From Scatophagus argus (taxonomy: Eukaryota > Chordata > Actinopteri > Scatophagidae): DNA of 64,000 nt. Positions 24,444 to 43,366 of the stretch are shown here, piece by piece. The translations under genes and the position numbers were made by a program. Every line of letters begins with the position of its first letter. The stretch's first letter is position 1. The stretch covers positions 23,611,545 to 23,675,544 of the forward strand of contig NC_058504.1 in the NCBI RefSeq assembly GCF_020382885.2, given 5' to 3'. The notes beneath the pieces were generated by a model, which had not been told where the DNA came from, searched no databases, and saw nothing but the letters and a program-made list of their open reading frames with translations.

Positions 24444-26748
24444 CTGAACATGCAAATGAGGAGAGAAGAGGAAGTAATGGGTAGAAATAGTAGATGTACA
24501 GTTGTAGTTCTGTATAGATATCACACTCACATTCATGTAGGAAAATGAGACTTAAGGCTGAGATCTCACCTCCAGCTTGAAACATTTTCTGTTTTACCAT
24601 GAAAGATTCATTTTTGCACTTGGTTCGAATTATTATTTTTTAATTATATGTAATCACATGGAATTTATTTACCTGCTTTCAACTTGTAACAAAAGTATCT
24701 TAAAAGCAAACAGGCACATGTAGATATCCCACTGAAGTCTATCATCTGCCCCTCTCCAATTGAATCACCATCTCACATAAACAAAGCAACAAAAAGTAAA
24801 AGAGGTTCCAGAAATACGGGATGCAGCACATCTCCAGAGCAACTGCAAACGGATGCTCGTTAGACTGCTGGCAATAGTTAAAGCCACTGTTAGCTCAGCT
24901 CACTCAGGTAGCCAAAAGAAAACACAAGGTGTGCAGAGCTGGAATATTTTCACATCTCACTCTGTGAACTGACGATTTATTTTGACCAGACCAGATGTGA
25001 TTGTGGAAAGAAAAATCAGAGTTTTGGTGAGTTTTATTTAGTTTTCTCCGACAATTTAACCAGGCAGTTAAGCTTGTCATAATTTGGTAAGAGAGAAACT
25101 TGAGTGAATCAACTCGTTAGATAGCATGACATAGTGTGGCCCCTGTTTGGCTTCTTCACTCAGATTAAAGTGAAAATGTAATGATAATATTAATCAAAGC
25201 TCAGCTTTGGCAAGGAAACTCAAGTGAGGTGATGGAAACGAGAGAGGAAGAGCAGACACTGTACAGGACAGTTTGGTACTGTGTCCCGGTGCTGTTCATC
25301 ACAAACTGGAACTTTTCACCATAAAGGCATCACCACTTTCTGTGCTTTTTTATTTCGTTTTCACTCCTTGACAGTACACCACTGATTTATGGCTCATTTA
25401 AAAACTGCACCCCACCATGAGTCACATGTCTATCAAACACTGACAACTGGTGAGAAAGTTTAGGAAGCGTTTACCAAACCAGTCAGTCATCACTCTCGAA
25501 GCTTTACTCTCTTACAAAGCAAAACATGTATAACTCTTCCCATTTAATAGGAACAAAAACACACAGAGACACATATCCTGTATGGTGAGAAAAGGAAAAA
25601 CATTATTTTAAATTTTTATATTTTTGAAGACTCAGAGTCATCTAAATACTACTATTGTATAAATACATGGTACCTTTGTCTCTGGAAAATAATATCAGTT
25701 TGCCATTGTGGCTTGTAAATGTATAGATAGCCTAAAACCACTGCTCATGTCCCTATAAAACTCCAAGGCGCACCCTGGAGGCTGACAAGCACATAACAAC
25801 AGCGGAGAGCAAGACAGTGTGAGCATCAATCTGAATAGAAAACTAAAAAGCCAGAGTCTTGCTCCTGGACATCCATTCAGCCCCTGTTCAAAGGCTCCTG
25901 TGGTCTTTTGTGTCATTCAAAGAAGCAATTTGCATGGTAAAATTCTGCTGGAACATTTCAAACCTGCCCAGTTTTTCCTCAGGATGGTGGTGTGTCGACA
26001 GAGAGCTGAAGCGTTGAAAATGTGGGCTTAACAAGGTCAACATCCTTCACCAGCTTCTCACCAACAAGCACAACAGCTACTGAAGTCAGTGAGCGTTTCA
26101 CCCCTGAACTATTTGTACATCACTTTCAAAACTTTTGAAGGCATTTTTTTATTTAAATCCCTTTTTAAATGTAAGCTCTGAGGATTGTCTGCAGGTGTAT
26201 ATCTCCAATAACCCTACCAATGCATTTTAAAAATGTCTTCTGTTTTTGAGTATGTTTTCGTACTGATTTAATCCAGAGAATACAGCAGCAAGGTGAGATG
26301 CACTTTGTTTAGGAACTTTGGGGAAAGTTTTTCAAACGTGGGCATCAACTTAAATATTTTCCTCTGTGGACTCATTTGGGACCTCTGTCTTTGAAACAAG
26401 ATTTGATTTTGCAGACTTTATGAGGTTGACCTAAATTATTTCCATCTGAAGGGGCACATTACATCTGGTGAAGATGATAAAACAGTGTATAAAAAAATAT
26501 GTTTTCAACAAATTAAATCAAAATACATGAAAAGAATATTTATCCAAAATAAATACATGCTCAACTGGTTTCTCTCTGGACTTGACATCACTCAGCAGGT
26601 CAACCTGTTGTGCCCAGTGAAAATTTGCTAAAACAACTGTCATCATCATCATCATCACCTTCCTTGGATTTCTAGTTGAAACCAGTCAGTCCCAGAGAAA
26701 TTGGATTTAAATATTAATCTCTGTTTTCTGATCTCTGATCAGTTTTCC

Positions 26749-27072
26749 TGGGCCACACAGTGGTGCAGTGGTTAGCACTCGCCTCACAGCAAGAGGGATC
26801 CAGGTTCGAATCCTGGTCTGGGCCCTTCTGTGCAGAGTTTGCATGTTGTCTCTGGCTTCTTCCCACAATCTCAAAAACATGCACATTAGGTTAATCGGCT
26901 ACTCTAAATTGCCCCTAGGTGTGAGTGAATGGCTGTCTTTTGTGGATCAGCCCTGCAACTGACTGGTGACCAGTCCAGGGTGTACCCCACCGCTCACCCA
27001 TAGTCAGCTGGGACAGAGTCCAGCCCCCCTGCGACCCTGACGGATAAGCGGTATAGAAAATGGATGGGTGGA
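26749..27072 (+). mobile_element. tRNA-derived SINE, family 1, full length
   Basis: The head has an A-box-like TGGTGCAGTGG at 26761-26771 and a perfect B box GGTTCGAATCC at 26803-26813. The body continues with ACATGCACATTAGGTTAAT and CCAGTCCAGGGTGTACCCC, and the end is GATAAGCGGTATAGAAAATG followed by GGATGG units. This is the most complete copy in the window. It is a SINE and not a functional tRNA gene, since no tRNA fold continues past the B box. Confidence 0.9.
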
Positions 27073-28087
27073 TATAATGCTTCTCCAAAAAATGTTCAGT
27101 TGTAGCAGATGTTCCTGCCCATCTCGTCATCACATCTTCTGCAGTTCAGTTCAGCCTGGTTTGGCTCAGTTTACTTTGAACAGAAGCACATCACATTCAC
27201 CAAAGAAAAATAAACACATAATTCTGAGATTATTAGGAGACACATAAAAGAATCAATTTGTTTCTTTGGTGAATTCAATGTGCTAAGACAGACACACTCT
27301 AAAAATATAAAACAATAAAAACACTTATTGCCGTGAGATAAAACCTCACTCAGCATCAGCACAAAAATAAAAATACCATCAGATACGTTCAATAACAGTA
27401 GTCAGCTCTGCAGATGACTTTTGTCTAAAATGGATCCTTTTCTCCAAATCCCCCCTCTGATGTCACAGTATGAAACATGTCTGGCAGATGATATATGAAG
27501 CATGCTTTGTTGGCAGCAGTCGATCTACCATCTCTGCTCTATTTGCACAGCCCCAGAGTAAGAAAAAAGACTTTGTATTTCCAAGTTTACATTTACACCA
27601 GCAGGTATGAAAACCAGACATTAATCACTGAAGGACACTCAGGTTTAGCCACACACACGCGTTTCAGGTCAGACTGTCTCCTCCACAGCATCCACTGCCC
27701 TGAGTTTTGAGGTCAAACACCAAACAGTCCACTTATCAGGTCGGTTCAGGAGATGGAACCAAAGTTCTATTAATATAACTATCATCAGGAGGTTTCAATC
27801 CACTGCAAACTGTTGACATGTACCTGACTGTATGGAAATGAAGTCTGTTTGATTCTCAGGGATATTTGCTTCCAGGTTACCACATGCTTGGACCTGTTTC
27901 TCATCAATTCAGTGTTCAATATGTCTGTTTGCACTATTATTATTCCAGTCAGCACAGCAACTTGTGGTTCTGCTAAAGGTCACTCTTCTCCATGAAATAG
28001 ACAAACTTTCAGCTAGAGAAACCTCTCTTGGGAAACCAGTGTTTCCATTAAAAGGCCTGTGCAGCACTGACATGCAGCGTATGTCCT
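27073..28087. other. Downstream flank and probable 3' UTR of B4GALT7
   Basis: No separate gene is recognised. The part next to 28087 should hold the 3' untranslated region of the minus-strand B4GALT7 gene. A clear minus-strand AATAAA signal was not identified, so the transcript end is not placed. Confidence 0.4.
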
Positions 28088-34098
<6,011 letters not shown>

Positions 34099-34690
34099 CC
34101 TTACAACCTGCCTGATTTTCAGTCCAGTTAAATTCCAAACAACGACAACTACTTCTACGGCTTCAACTACTCAAACCAACACAAAACGTGCTGTTCATCA
34201 TAATGACTGATTTTTCACTTGTCCATCCTTTCTCATTTGTACGCGTTGACGGAGACCAAACTGTCCTCTATGAGAACTCTTCACTCTCTCTTTGAGCACA
34301 CATTCCCAACGGCACTGTAGTTTTACACCTTAACCGGTTTGTTCTGGGCCCATGTCTATCTGTCCATCTGTGAGCGAACAACCCTCCTCACGTTAACTGT
34401 TACCGTACACGTATCATGTAGCGGTTCATACACACCGCCGCTCCGGCTTCAACACTTTCACCTTTTTGACTGGTTTTATCTGCGACACCGACTGTCAGCG
34501 AACATCCGTTAATGTTTAAATTCGGTGAAAAAAACAACAACAACACAGTAACAGCCGATAGTCGAAATATTCTATAATTTCGAGCAGGAAAATGTCAAAC
34601 AGAAGCTAATTGTAATTCTGTCCGGCGAGTAAATGAGTCCGAACGGCAACGAAAGCAATCAGTAGAAAAGGTTCCTAGAGTTAAAGGAAC
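34099..34690 (-). promoter_or_regulatory. Probable B4GALT7 5' UTR and promoter
   Basis: The 590 bases upstream of the start codon are visibly richer in CpG than the flanks (for example the stretches near 34245-34260, 34400-34445 and 34620-34650), with no TATA-like box in an obvious position. This fits a TATA-less housekeeping promoter. The transcription start cannot be fixed. A LINE fragment begins at 34811, just upstream. Confidence 0.5.
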
Positions 34691-34810
34691 ATTACACCAC
34701 CAGTGGAAAGTCTGATTGGGCAACTATTGCTCTCTATCTTGAGATGTTTGAACCTTTTCACGTTTATGTATTACACTGCACAACATTTCAGAGGGAAATA
34801 ACGTGTTTTT

Positions 34811-36030
34811 AATTCAATTCAATTCAATATATTTAGACAGTGCCAAATCACAACAACAGTTGTCAAAACACCCATGAGTAAGCACTTTGCGATAATGGCG
34901 AGGAAAAACTTCCTTTTTTGAAGACAGAAACCTCTGAGCAGAATCTGCCCAATTTTTGCAATGTTGTGAACGTGAAAAAGGCAGTCCTTGAAATTTGAGC
35001 TCTGTGTGAGTTATAGGACATATCCTGATCAGAGATAACTCCCAGATTTCTTATGGTGGGGCTGGATGCAAAGATAATCCCATTCAAGGTAGCTCTGTCA
35101 TTAGATAATTTGTTTCTAAGATGTTTAGGGCCCAGTACAATAACTTCAGTTTTGTCTGAGTTTAGAAGTAGAAAATTTCAAATTATTTTGTGTATTTAAG
35201 GCATGAATGAAGTTTGGTTAGCTGATTGGCTTCATCTGGTTTCATTGATAAATTCATATAATTGTGTGTCATCTACATAACAGTTAAAATATATGGAGTA
35301 TTTCCTAACAATGTCATCAACGGGGAGCATATATAGTGTGAATAATACTGGTATGAGCACAGAACCTTGGGGGATTCTGTGACTAATTTCTGTGTATAAG
35401 GAGGATTCATCATTAACATGAACAAACTGATTGTGATGAGATAAATAAGACTGAAATCATCTTAATGCTGCAGTCCCTTTAATTCCAATTAAGTGTTCCA
35501 ATCTGACTAATAAAATATAATGGTCAACAGTATCAAATGCAGCACTGTGGTCTAACAATACCATTACAGAGACAAGACCCTCATCTGATGCAAGTAAAAG
35601 ATCATTTGTGACTTTGACCAGCGCCGTCTCTGTGGTGTGGTGAGTTCTAAAACCAGACTGGAAATCCTAAAACAAACTATTATTAAGTAGGAGATCCTCA
35701 AGAAAGCAGTTTGATCTTAAGGAGAAAGGGAAGGATAGATATCGTTCTGTAATTGCCCAAAACCTCTGTCTCAAGAGTAGGCTTTTTAAGGAGAGGTTTG
35801 GTTACAACTAGCTACTTTAAAGGACTGTGGAAGGTAGCGTGTTGTTAGAGACAGAATTATCATGTCTAGTAAGGGAGTGCTAAGTAGGGGTAAAATTTCT
35901 TTGTGCAGCATAGTTGAGATGGGGTCTAAGAGGCATGTTGTTTGTTTAGATGAAGAGGTCAGTGAATTTTGTTGATGAACGTCACTGGGAGAAAAGTGGT
36001 CTAGATCAGTGATTCCCAACCACTGTGCTG
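34811..36030 (-). mobile_element. L2-like LINE, 3' half, degenerate
   Basis: The 3' end has an AATTCAATTCAATTCAA tail at 34811-34827. The minus strand at 34863-35087 encodes ASSPTIRNLGVISDQDMSYN, the C-terminal part of L2-clade ORF2. Near 35220-35290 a decayed DDTQLY-like catalytic region followed by LSMKPDE is readable across stops. At about 35790-36030 comes the N-terminal RT side, including YLPQSFKVA. Several frameshifts and stops show that it is dead. It belongs to the same family as 4196-5660. Confidence 0.8.
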
Positions 36031-36060
36031 TGGCAGTTGTGCCGCCTGTCAACCATGGCT

Positions 36061-37230
36061 TCCGATTAGCCTGTGGGTGATGGTCCTGGATTCAGTGACA
36101 TCATCAATGCATTTGGTGATATAGTCCATAACTGCTTTTGTGTATACCTCAATGTTGGTATGATGGTTGTAGGTGGCTGCTTGCTTGAACATTTCTCAGT
36201 CGGTGGTGTCAAGGCAGTCCTGAAGTGCTGAGGAGGCACTATCAGTATACACTCTTACTTACCTCTGAACCAGTTTGGTGACTTGCACCTGTGGTCTGTA
36301 CGCTTGCTTTAGCATAACAGAGATGTGGTCAAAGAGCCTGATGTGGGGGAGGGGTGAGGCTTTGTATGCTCCTCCGTGAGTTGTGTTGACCAGGTTCAAG
36401 GTATTGTTTCCCCGTTTTGGAAAATCAATGTGTTGGTATATACTGGGATATATGCATGACTGAAATCCACAGCCAGGATGATAAATCATCTAGATGGGCT
36501 GCCTGTTCCTCACTGATGGTGTAGTACAGCACCTGAGTGCCCCATTCCTGTCAATCTTGCTAGAGCTGGGAGGGTTGTAAACAGCGACTAACAACATGGC
36601 TGTAATCTCCATCGGCGGGTAGAAAGGTCGACACTTGATAATTATAAACTCTGCCAGAGGTGAGTGATGTCCGCAGTCTACTGTGGCATCACTGATGTAA
36701 ACACAGACCCTGCCACCACGGGTCTCCATCTTCAACCAGTGCTCTGTCTGACTGATAGCACATTATCCAGTGAAGTTGAATGCCTGAGTCCAGGATGTTG
36801 TCGTTGAGCCACGTTTCCGCAAATACAAAAACACAGCACTCTCTTGCGCGCTGAGCAGATCTCAGAAACCGTATCTTGTCCATTTTCTTGTCTAGAGAAC
36901 ATACGTTGATGAGAATAATTGTTGGAGTAGCCTAGCCCAGATAGCCCAGCTTAATCTTGCACAGCCTACAGCACCTCCTATGCGCATGGGGTATAGTAAA
37001 CAATGGTGATGTAGTAGGCCAGCGGAGTAGTCCACGTCTCTGTAGTTTTTCATCCATCTTGGAGTTTAACTTACAAATTCCAGATCTGCCCATGTCTAGA
37101 AAATCCTCCAGTTTGTATATGCGCCTTGAGATGCACAAACACGACAAACACTTAGAAAAAGATAAAAATGAGTCAGGGCAGGGACAGAGAGGGGTCGCTG
37201 CGTCTGTACACGCCCCCAATCTTTAGTCAC
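36061..37230 (-). mobile_element. LINE endonuclease region, Rex1/CR1-like, degenerate
   Basis: Three minus-strand open pieces (36689-36883, 36490-36735 and 36259-36489) read in order as an apurinic-endonuclease-like domain. They contain FAETWLND near the N-terminus, then EFIIIKCRPFYPP and VAVYNPPSS, and then a decayed C-terminal region. The same protein order is seen at 53925-54992. Frameshifts separate the pieces and the RT part is absent. Confidence 0.7.
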
Positions 37231-37239
37231 TCACTCGCT

Positions 37240-39248
37240 CCTTTAAACCAAATGTGACAAAAACTTTATTTCTGAGTGCAATTTCAGACAGATTTCACAT
37301 GGACAGTCTCTCTAAAATTTAAATAAATTCAAGCCCCTCTTCCAGTCCAATTCAATTGATTTACATTCTAACCCAGGAAAACACTTCTGAAATCTACCAG
37401 TAACATGAAACCATGTTAACACAAACCAAAAGAAAGAAAGAAGGGAATTAAAAGAATATAAAGGAACAAAATCTTAATAGTGGAAGAGGTAAAACCTTTA
37501 AAGTGAGACTAGACTGACAGTGTCAAAAATCTGCCACCTTCCTCTGAAGCTTCTTAAAAATACGTCAGCTGATGGACACTCCTCAGGTTCTGATTTATTC
37601 CACAGGTTTCTTCTAATTGAATATGAATATGTTATGATTCGGGTCTTTGTGGTGCTGCTTGTAACCGGTCAATGTTGCCATAACAACAATGACTGAATAA
37701 CATTATAAACGAGCTGGCTTGTGTTACGGGAAACAGAATGCATCCAACTTAGTTTTTAACAGATGCGGTACCACTCTGAGTCCGGTGTTACGACTTACAA
37801 GTACAAATCGAATGCAGCATTACAGTTAACGTTTTTCTTCAACAGATCCATTCAGTGTGGCTTTCTGATAAGTCGTCAGTTGAGAGTTCAGTGACTGACG
37901 TCACTGACAAACACTCACAGCTGAAGGTTGTTCCACTGGTGTCCTGACTGAAACCCCTTAATACTTCTTTTGATTGTTTTCCTTTAAGTGACTGGTTTCT
38001 AGTCAATAGAAACTATTCACAATAAGAACAGATCCATACAAGGTATGGATCCACACAGGGAGGCATCTCTGGTAGTGCTGATAGGCTTAAAAAAAGTCCC
38101 ATCTGAACATTCTTGTCTGTGTTTCCATCAACATCTGAGACAGATTTAAAAAAGCAAACAAAACAAAACAAGCAGAGTATAAACAGATCAGCAAACGAGC
38201 ACTGAGACAAAATCCAGAAAAAAGAAACATTTAAACATTCAGTTTGGACACAGTCAAAACGGAGATCCACTCACATGCAGTAACACAGAAAATGCCTCAT
38301 TTGGTTCAATGTCATATAAACTGAATCTGATAGCAGAGATACCAAACTACACTTGGCTCAAAATTTACTGTAGGTACTTAAAAACATGAAAATCTGTCAG
38401 CCAGTGGAACGTGAAACCTGGTTATCTTCTTTGCAGTGTCCACTTTTTCAGGTGTTTTAATCAGCAAAGCCAAAATTCAGACAGATTATTCAAAAGCTGT
38501 ACATGTTAGAAACATGTCTGAAATCCAGTGGTCCAATAATGAGTTATGATATACTTTTGAATACAAGTTCATGTGTGTTTGATGGAGACCAGTCAGATAC
38601 TGTGTTCCTGAAAAAACAGAAAGCCCACCTCCACAGGATGCAGTTTAACCTCCTGAAGAGTGTGGGGAAGCATATCAGGAAGTTGGGAGGAGCGTCTAAT
38701 CAATCATCATCATCAACATGAACAGTTTATTCTTTGAATATTTTTAGCTATGTTCAGGTTAAGACGCTCCTGCATGGTATTTAATATCTCAAAACTGATT
38801 TTACAGATTAAAGTGCCTGCTTTTAATTGGGGTTTCACCAAAACCAAACTGTTGTTTCATCCTGCGTGACACTGAACAACAACTCTGGAGGCCACATCTT
38901 TGAGTTATGAAAGGAAAAACAGGGCTAATTAATGATGATGATAATAATAATAATAAAATTCATCATTCATCAAATACAAAACTGTCTGGCTGGTAAAGGT
39001 TGACTTGTTTTGTTCATATGACCCAGTGCAGCAGAAGAAAACCTATGGAATAAATAAGATGTCACATGTTAGCTGACAGTCAACTGCAAATATGAGGGGC
39101 TCATTACCAAACACTGAGAATATTATCATCAATAATCAAAGATGTTTTCATGCCGAATTGTGCAGAAGCTGGACTTCACTACGTCTCGTCTCCTCACTGG
39201 TGAATGCTGCTGCTCAGTTCTGAATCAATCAGTAGAGGCACAACATAT

Positions 39249-39252
<4 letters not shown>
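37240..39252. other. Region between LINE debris and TMED9, including probable TMED9 3' UTR
   Basis: No exon is recognised. A minus-strand AATAAA (plus-strand TTTATT at about 38727) could be the TMED9 polyadenylation signal, which would give a 3' UTR of about 0.6 kb. This is a weak inference. The rest is A/T-rich DNA. Confidence 0.35.

Positions 39253-39310
<58 letters not shown>
39253..39310. repeat. (AC)n microsatellite in TMED9 3' UTR
   Basis: About 29 uninterrupted AC units end only 16 bases from the TMED9 stop codon, so on the transcript this is a long GU repeat at the start of the 3' UTR. Confidence 0.95.
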
Positions 39311-39312
<2 letters not shown>

Positions 39313-39325
39313 CCCTGAAGAAAAG

Positions 39326-42078
39326 TTACACCAGTTTCTTGGCCTCGAAGAAGCTCTTGAGGTGTCTCATCTGCCAGATGCCGATGGCCACCAGGATGAG
39401 AGTCTGGACGATGGACCACCAGAGAACCCGCTGGTTGGTACTCTCACTGGTCTGACGGAAACGCTCCTCACGGTACTGAGAGAGGACAGACAGCAGGGGG
39501 TGCTCAACAGCACTCTACAACACTAACAACTTTCTGTTTCAGGAAACACAAAGAATCATTTGCAAAGTTTCTTTAATTTTAATTTCTTTAATTTTTAAAC
39601 AAGCCAGAAACTAACCCTCTGGTAGTTCTGCTCCTTCTGGATCTGGTCGACTTGCTCCACCAATTGCCGTACTCTCAGCTGTAGCTCTGTCAGTTTGTCT
39701 TTGGCGGCGATCTCAGCGTAGTTGTTGGCATGTTCGCCCACCTGGATATCCAGGTGAACCCTCTGCAACACAAGTTAAGCAGGACGTCATGAAGGACTAT
39801 AATGCTGCAGCACACACTGACAGATGTCACCAACAAAAACTTTCACCCACAATAAACATTATTACAATTATATGTAAAAGAAAAGCACACTGGCACAATG
39901 TGTGTGAATAATGAACGGTGGTGATGAATTTATATACATGATATACATGATACATGATGATTATACAGGACGTACAGGAGGAAACAGAGAGGCAGTGCAG
40001 GTTGTATCTAAAACAAAATGTGGTGTGGACAAAACGTCTGTGATGCCAGTCTGCAGGGGGATGTGCCTACTCACCAGCATGCCTCCAGCAAACAGGGAGA
40101 ACTTAGAGGAGTTGGAGTGCAGACAGATCTGATGCTCTCCAGGTGTGTGTGACGTGAAGGTGAACCTTCCCTCTGAGCCGTACTGCCGGGACAGAATCAC
40201 CTGCAGGAAATACGGAGAGCATGCAAACACGTTTGATAAGAATGACACTGTGAGCTGATGATGATGACCATTCAGACACTTCTGCTGTTCATTGGAACTC
40301 ATGTCTGTGTTCAGTCTTGTTGTTCACCTTATCATCAGGATCTTTGACCTCCACAAACATCCCCAGCCCCTGAGTGGCCGGCAGGTACTCTTCTCTCTGT
40401 TTGTCATACAGTTGAGTCCGATAGTTCCCTGCAGACAGAAAGAGACATGTTGTGGTTAGAAATCTGTGTATGTGACCTCTTAGTTGATTTCAAATGATTA
40501 TCAAGGCCTGTCAATCTTTCATAAAAAAAATATGGAAATGTTATCCTTTTCATTTTGTCCTCAAAATAGAATTTTGTATTATTTTCAAGTTACATATTTT
40601 CAGAGTCACACACACAAAGTCCAGTTTCCAAATTACAAAATTTTAAAGCACGTTGTAATCACAAGGTGGATCAGAAGAACTATTACTGACAGTAACAAGA
40701 TACATTCATATTTATTAAACTGATGAGAACTGTTGGCTAGAGATCACTACTGATGTGCCCACACAAGGGCACTCTTCTGGCATAAGGGATTAACAACAGT
40801 TGTTCTCATATGTACTGAGAGCAGAAAACTATTGTGACTGCACCACAACATACTGTAAAACAGGACACACAACCTAAGAACATGAATTCTTTACTTGTTT
40901 ATACAACAGCACTTTATTGAAATGGAATAAAATGAAACAAACTATTTTTAATGTGCCAGTGACTGTTAAAATACTACAAAAAGTAAAGAAGTATTTGCAT
41001 TGACCTGCACCTGTTTGTGTTGCAGTTCTGCATGACTATAGACCAGGTAGTACACCTGTTCTTGTCTTACATAAGGACAAAACTGACAGTTATAAAACTG
41101 TCTAATTCAATAACTGTATAGAGAAACTCTATTCTTCCGTAGCCTAAATTAGGTGGTATATTCAAAATATACGTGTCTGGAGGACACAACATAGTAGATG
41201 TTCGGCATAAATGTATCGAAATCGTGTAACTCTGTCCTCACTGATGCTATTAGTGAGGCTGCGATCCATTACTTACAACCAAAGGTAAAATACGTTCACC
41301 AGAAGTCACTACAGGAGCTGAGAGGGAGCTGACCACATGAACACCAAACTACAAGATTTGTCTGCGCTTTAGTTTCTCTCTTATTAAGTAAGCTCCACCA
41401 CAGATGTTGTGACAAGCACAAGATGAGACATCCCACCCTCTCTGCTTCAAACAGGTCGTGCCGCACATATAAATGCAGCGTAAGAGAACAGTCCGCCTTA
41501 TGGCATGCATACATGTGGCTGTAAGGCTTGGCGTGAACCTTGTCTAATATGACTCAAGATCTTCATCATACATCTTGTATGTTTTGGAGATTCTTTAATG
41601 GTGGTTAAATATCGCGTTACTAACGTTATTTGCCACTCTTAAATTACTTAAGATGCTTATGCTTTTATAATTGGGCTGGTGTAGTGTGTTGCCTGGCGAC
41701 TTCTTTAAGTCACACGCAAAAAATATCGCTAGATTAACCATAGCTTTCTGACAAGTTACTCCGAATGCGTGCGTCTACTGAAGATGAACACAACAACAGT
41801 AGAGAATCGTCTGTGTGGACTTTCTATGCACACGAAAGATAAGTTGAACTCGGTTAGCCGATTAGCTAACTAGCTAAAGTTAGTAACAGTTAGCTTTAGC
41901 CGGTGACCTCCTCTCACCGCTGACACTCACCGATGATCATCGTCTCATCAGGGATTTCCTCTATAAAACATTTCTTCTCGGTCTCTCCGATGTGAAAGTA
42001 CAGAGAGGACACGACACTGTAGAAACCGTTCAGCAGTAACAGTGACAACACAGACGACTGCATCTTAACAGAAACCAT
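39326..42078 (-). CDS. tmed9: p24 family cargo receptor TMED9
   Basis: TMED9 is a p24 (p25/alpha2) protein that cycles between ER and Golgi and helps to load cargo and to shape COPI and COPII vesicles. Five minus-strand exons with GT-AG introns, 41931-42078, 40328-40428, 40075-40200, 39616-39762 and 39326-39475, give 223 residues (218 from the second in-frame ATG at 42063). A signal peptide covers about 1-24. The mature GOLD domain starts at [20 protein letters not shown], and its disulfide cysteines are probably C37 and C109. A coiled coil rich in Q, E and L is in exon 4 (about 140-174). The membrane segment is about 191-210. The tail ends in KKLV, a dilysine COPI retrieval signal. Similarity to human TMED9 is near complete after the signal peptide. 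TMEM216 starts head-to-head 1.3 kb away, and B4GALT7 follows on the same strand. Confidence 0.97.
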
Positions 42079-42385
42079 TTTCCTGCCGAAAGACAGCTCC
42101 ACTGGGCATGCGTAAACACAGCAGTGCCACGTAAACCATCGCTCGGGTCTATCCAATCAGCTCGTCGTGAGAGAATGTTGGGCGTTGTCGTTCTTAACTG
42201 CCTTGGGCAGTTTCATGATACTACGTTTACATGTAGTACATTGCTATAATTGTCTAAAAAGATGTTTGGTTTTGTTTGGCTTTTTTGTCCATAGGTTAGT
42301 TTTTGAAGAAATATAAATTGTCAAAGGAAGCAATTCTTTTTCTTTGTCTTCTTCTCCTAGTAGTAGTTACTGTAACGTAGTACTA

Positions 42386-43244
42386 CCACAGCCCTTCTAA
42401 GGACAGCCTTTCTACTCCCTATTAAAACCCATCCGTTCATTTCCTACCGCGCTTAACCGTCGCGGGGGTGCTGCAGCCAGTTGACTACGGTCGAGAGGCG
42501 GGGTACACCCTGGACTTCAATCGCCAGTCAGTCGCAGGGAAAGACAGAAAATCACACACCTTGGGGCAATGTAGAGTAGCCAATTAATGCATGTTTGGGG
42601 GATTTCGAAGGAAGCCGAAGTACCCAGAGAAAACCCACGCAGGCACAGGGAGAACATGCAAACTCCGGGATTCGAAGCTTGAACCCAGTGCTACCCGGTG
42701 CACCATCATGCTGTAGATACAGCTATACAACTATACATAATACAACCTGTGCAACATGTACATAGGGAACGTAGGTTCTTCTTGCATTATAAACTAAATT
42801 AGAAAGTTTGTTACAGGCTTGCTCTATGTGGAAAGTGTCACAAAAGTAATGAAAGTTGGCTGCAGTTCGCCTAGGGGGCACTCGCGATATAGTCCTCTGA
42901 AGGGAGTGAATGTAGCTAGATAGCTAAAATAATTATTTACACCTACTTCTAGACCAAAACGCCCAGGTTTTATTTTAGCTATTGTAAATATAGGTTCGAT
43001 TATATATGAGACTTGAAAAGAAAAATACTAATGCCCTTTCGTTTTTCTTACAGGGCAGACGGTTTTGCCTACAAAGTGCTAGTATTTTACTAATGTATGA
43101 TGTACGCTGATTAGTCGGTTAAAGATTTACGACTAGCAGCGTTACGTTACAGTGGGCTACCAAAGAGAAAAAATAATATGTATATATATACTCTAATATT
43201 CTATTATACATGGATATATCCATATATCCTTAGAAGGGCTGTGG
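42386..43244. mobile_element. Candidate TIR element between TMED9 and TMEM216
   Basis: The 18 bases CCACAGCCCTTCTAAGGA at 42386-42403 recur exactly inverted at 43227-43244. TACTA stands directly outside both ends (42381-42385 and 43245-43249), as for a target duplication. No transposase is encoded. A family-1 SINE occupies 42428-42708, so the original element was nearer 0.58 kb. A five-base duplication does not fit the common teleost superfamilies well, so the class is open. Confidence 0.55.
42428..42708 (-). mobile_element. tRNA-derived SINE, family 1, diverged
   Basis: CCCATCCGTTCATTTCC and GTCGCGGGGGTGCTGCAGCC mark the 3' side. AATGTAGAGTAGCCAATTAA and GAGAACATGCAAACTCC are in the body, and TTCGAAGCTTGAACCC is the decayed B box. 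It is more diverged than the copies at 21320 and 26749. Confidence 0.8.
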
Positions 43245-43366
43245 TACTAGTAGTAGTTGTAGTCTTCCTTCAGGGGGCAGTAAATAAAAAAAAGGCGCTT
43301 CGCTGTAACCAAACATGAAAGGTCTCTTCCTCTCTTCCTCCCAAGCTGTTTCCATGGCAATCAGAC

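Larger units (their letters stand above)
21649..26748. other. Gene-free region
   Basis: No known protein is recognised. It contains a GT microsatellite (21945-21973), a CA microsatellite (22098-22128), a 14-base G run near 23080-23094, a perfect hairpin (23511-23562), a splice-bounded 57-base open block on the minus strand (24387-24443) and an ATC repeat at 26640-26657. Confidence 0.55.
42079..43366. promoter_or_regulatory. Divergent spacer between TMED9 and TMEM216
   Basis: Both genes start at this 1288-base interval and read away from each other, so both promoters should lie here. The DNA next to each start is free of repeats. The middle is occupied by an 859-base inverted-repeat-bounded block that itself holds a SINE. 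An upstream ATG at 43354 lies 13 bases before the TMEM216 start in a different frame. No TATA box is evident. Shared control is an inference from geometry only. Confidence 0.5.

Noticed and set aside
26749-26825. tRNA gene, because of A-box and B-box sequences
   Set aside because: The sequence continues as a dispersed SINE with five other copies in the window. No acceptor stem or full cloverleaf.
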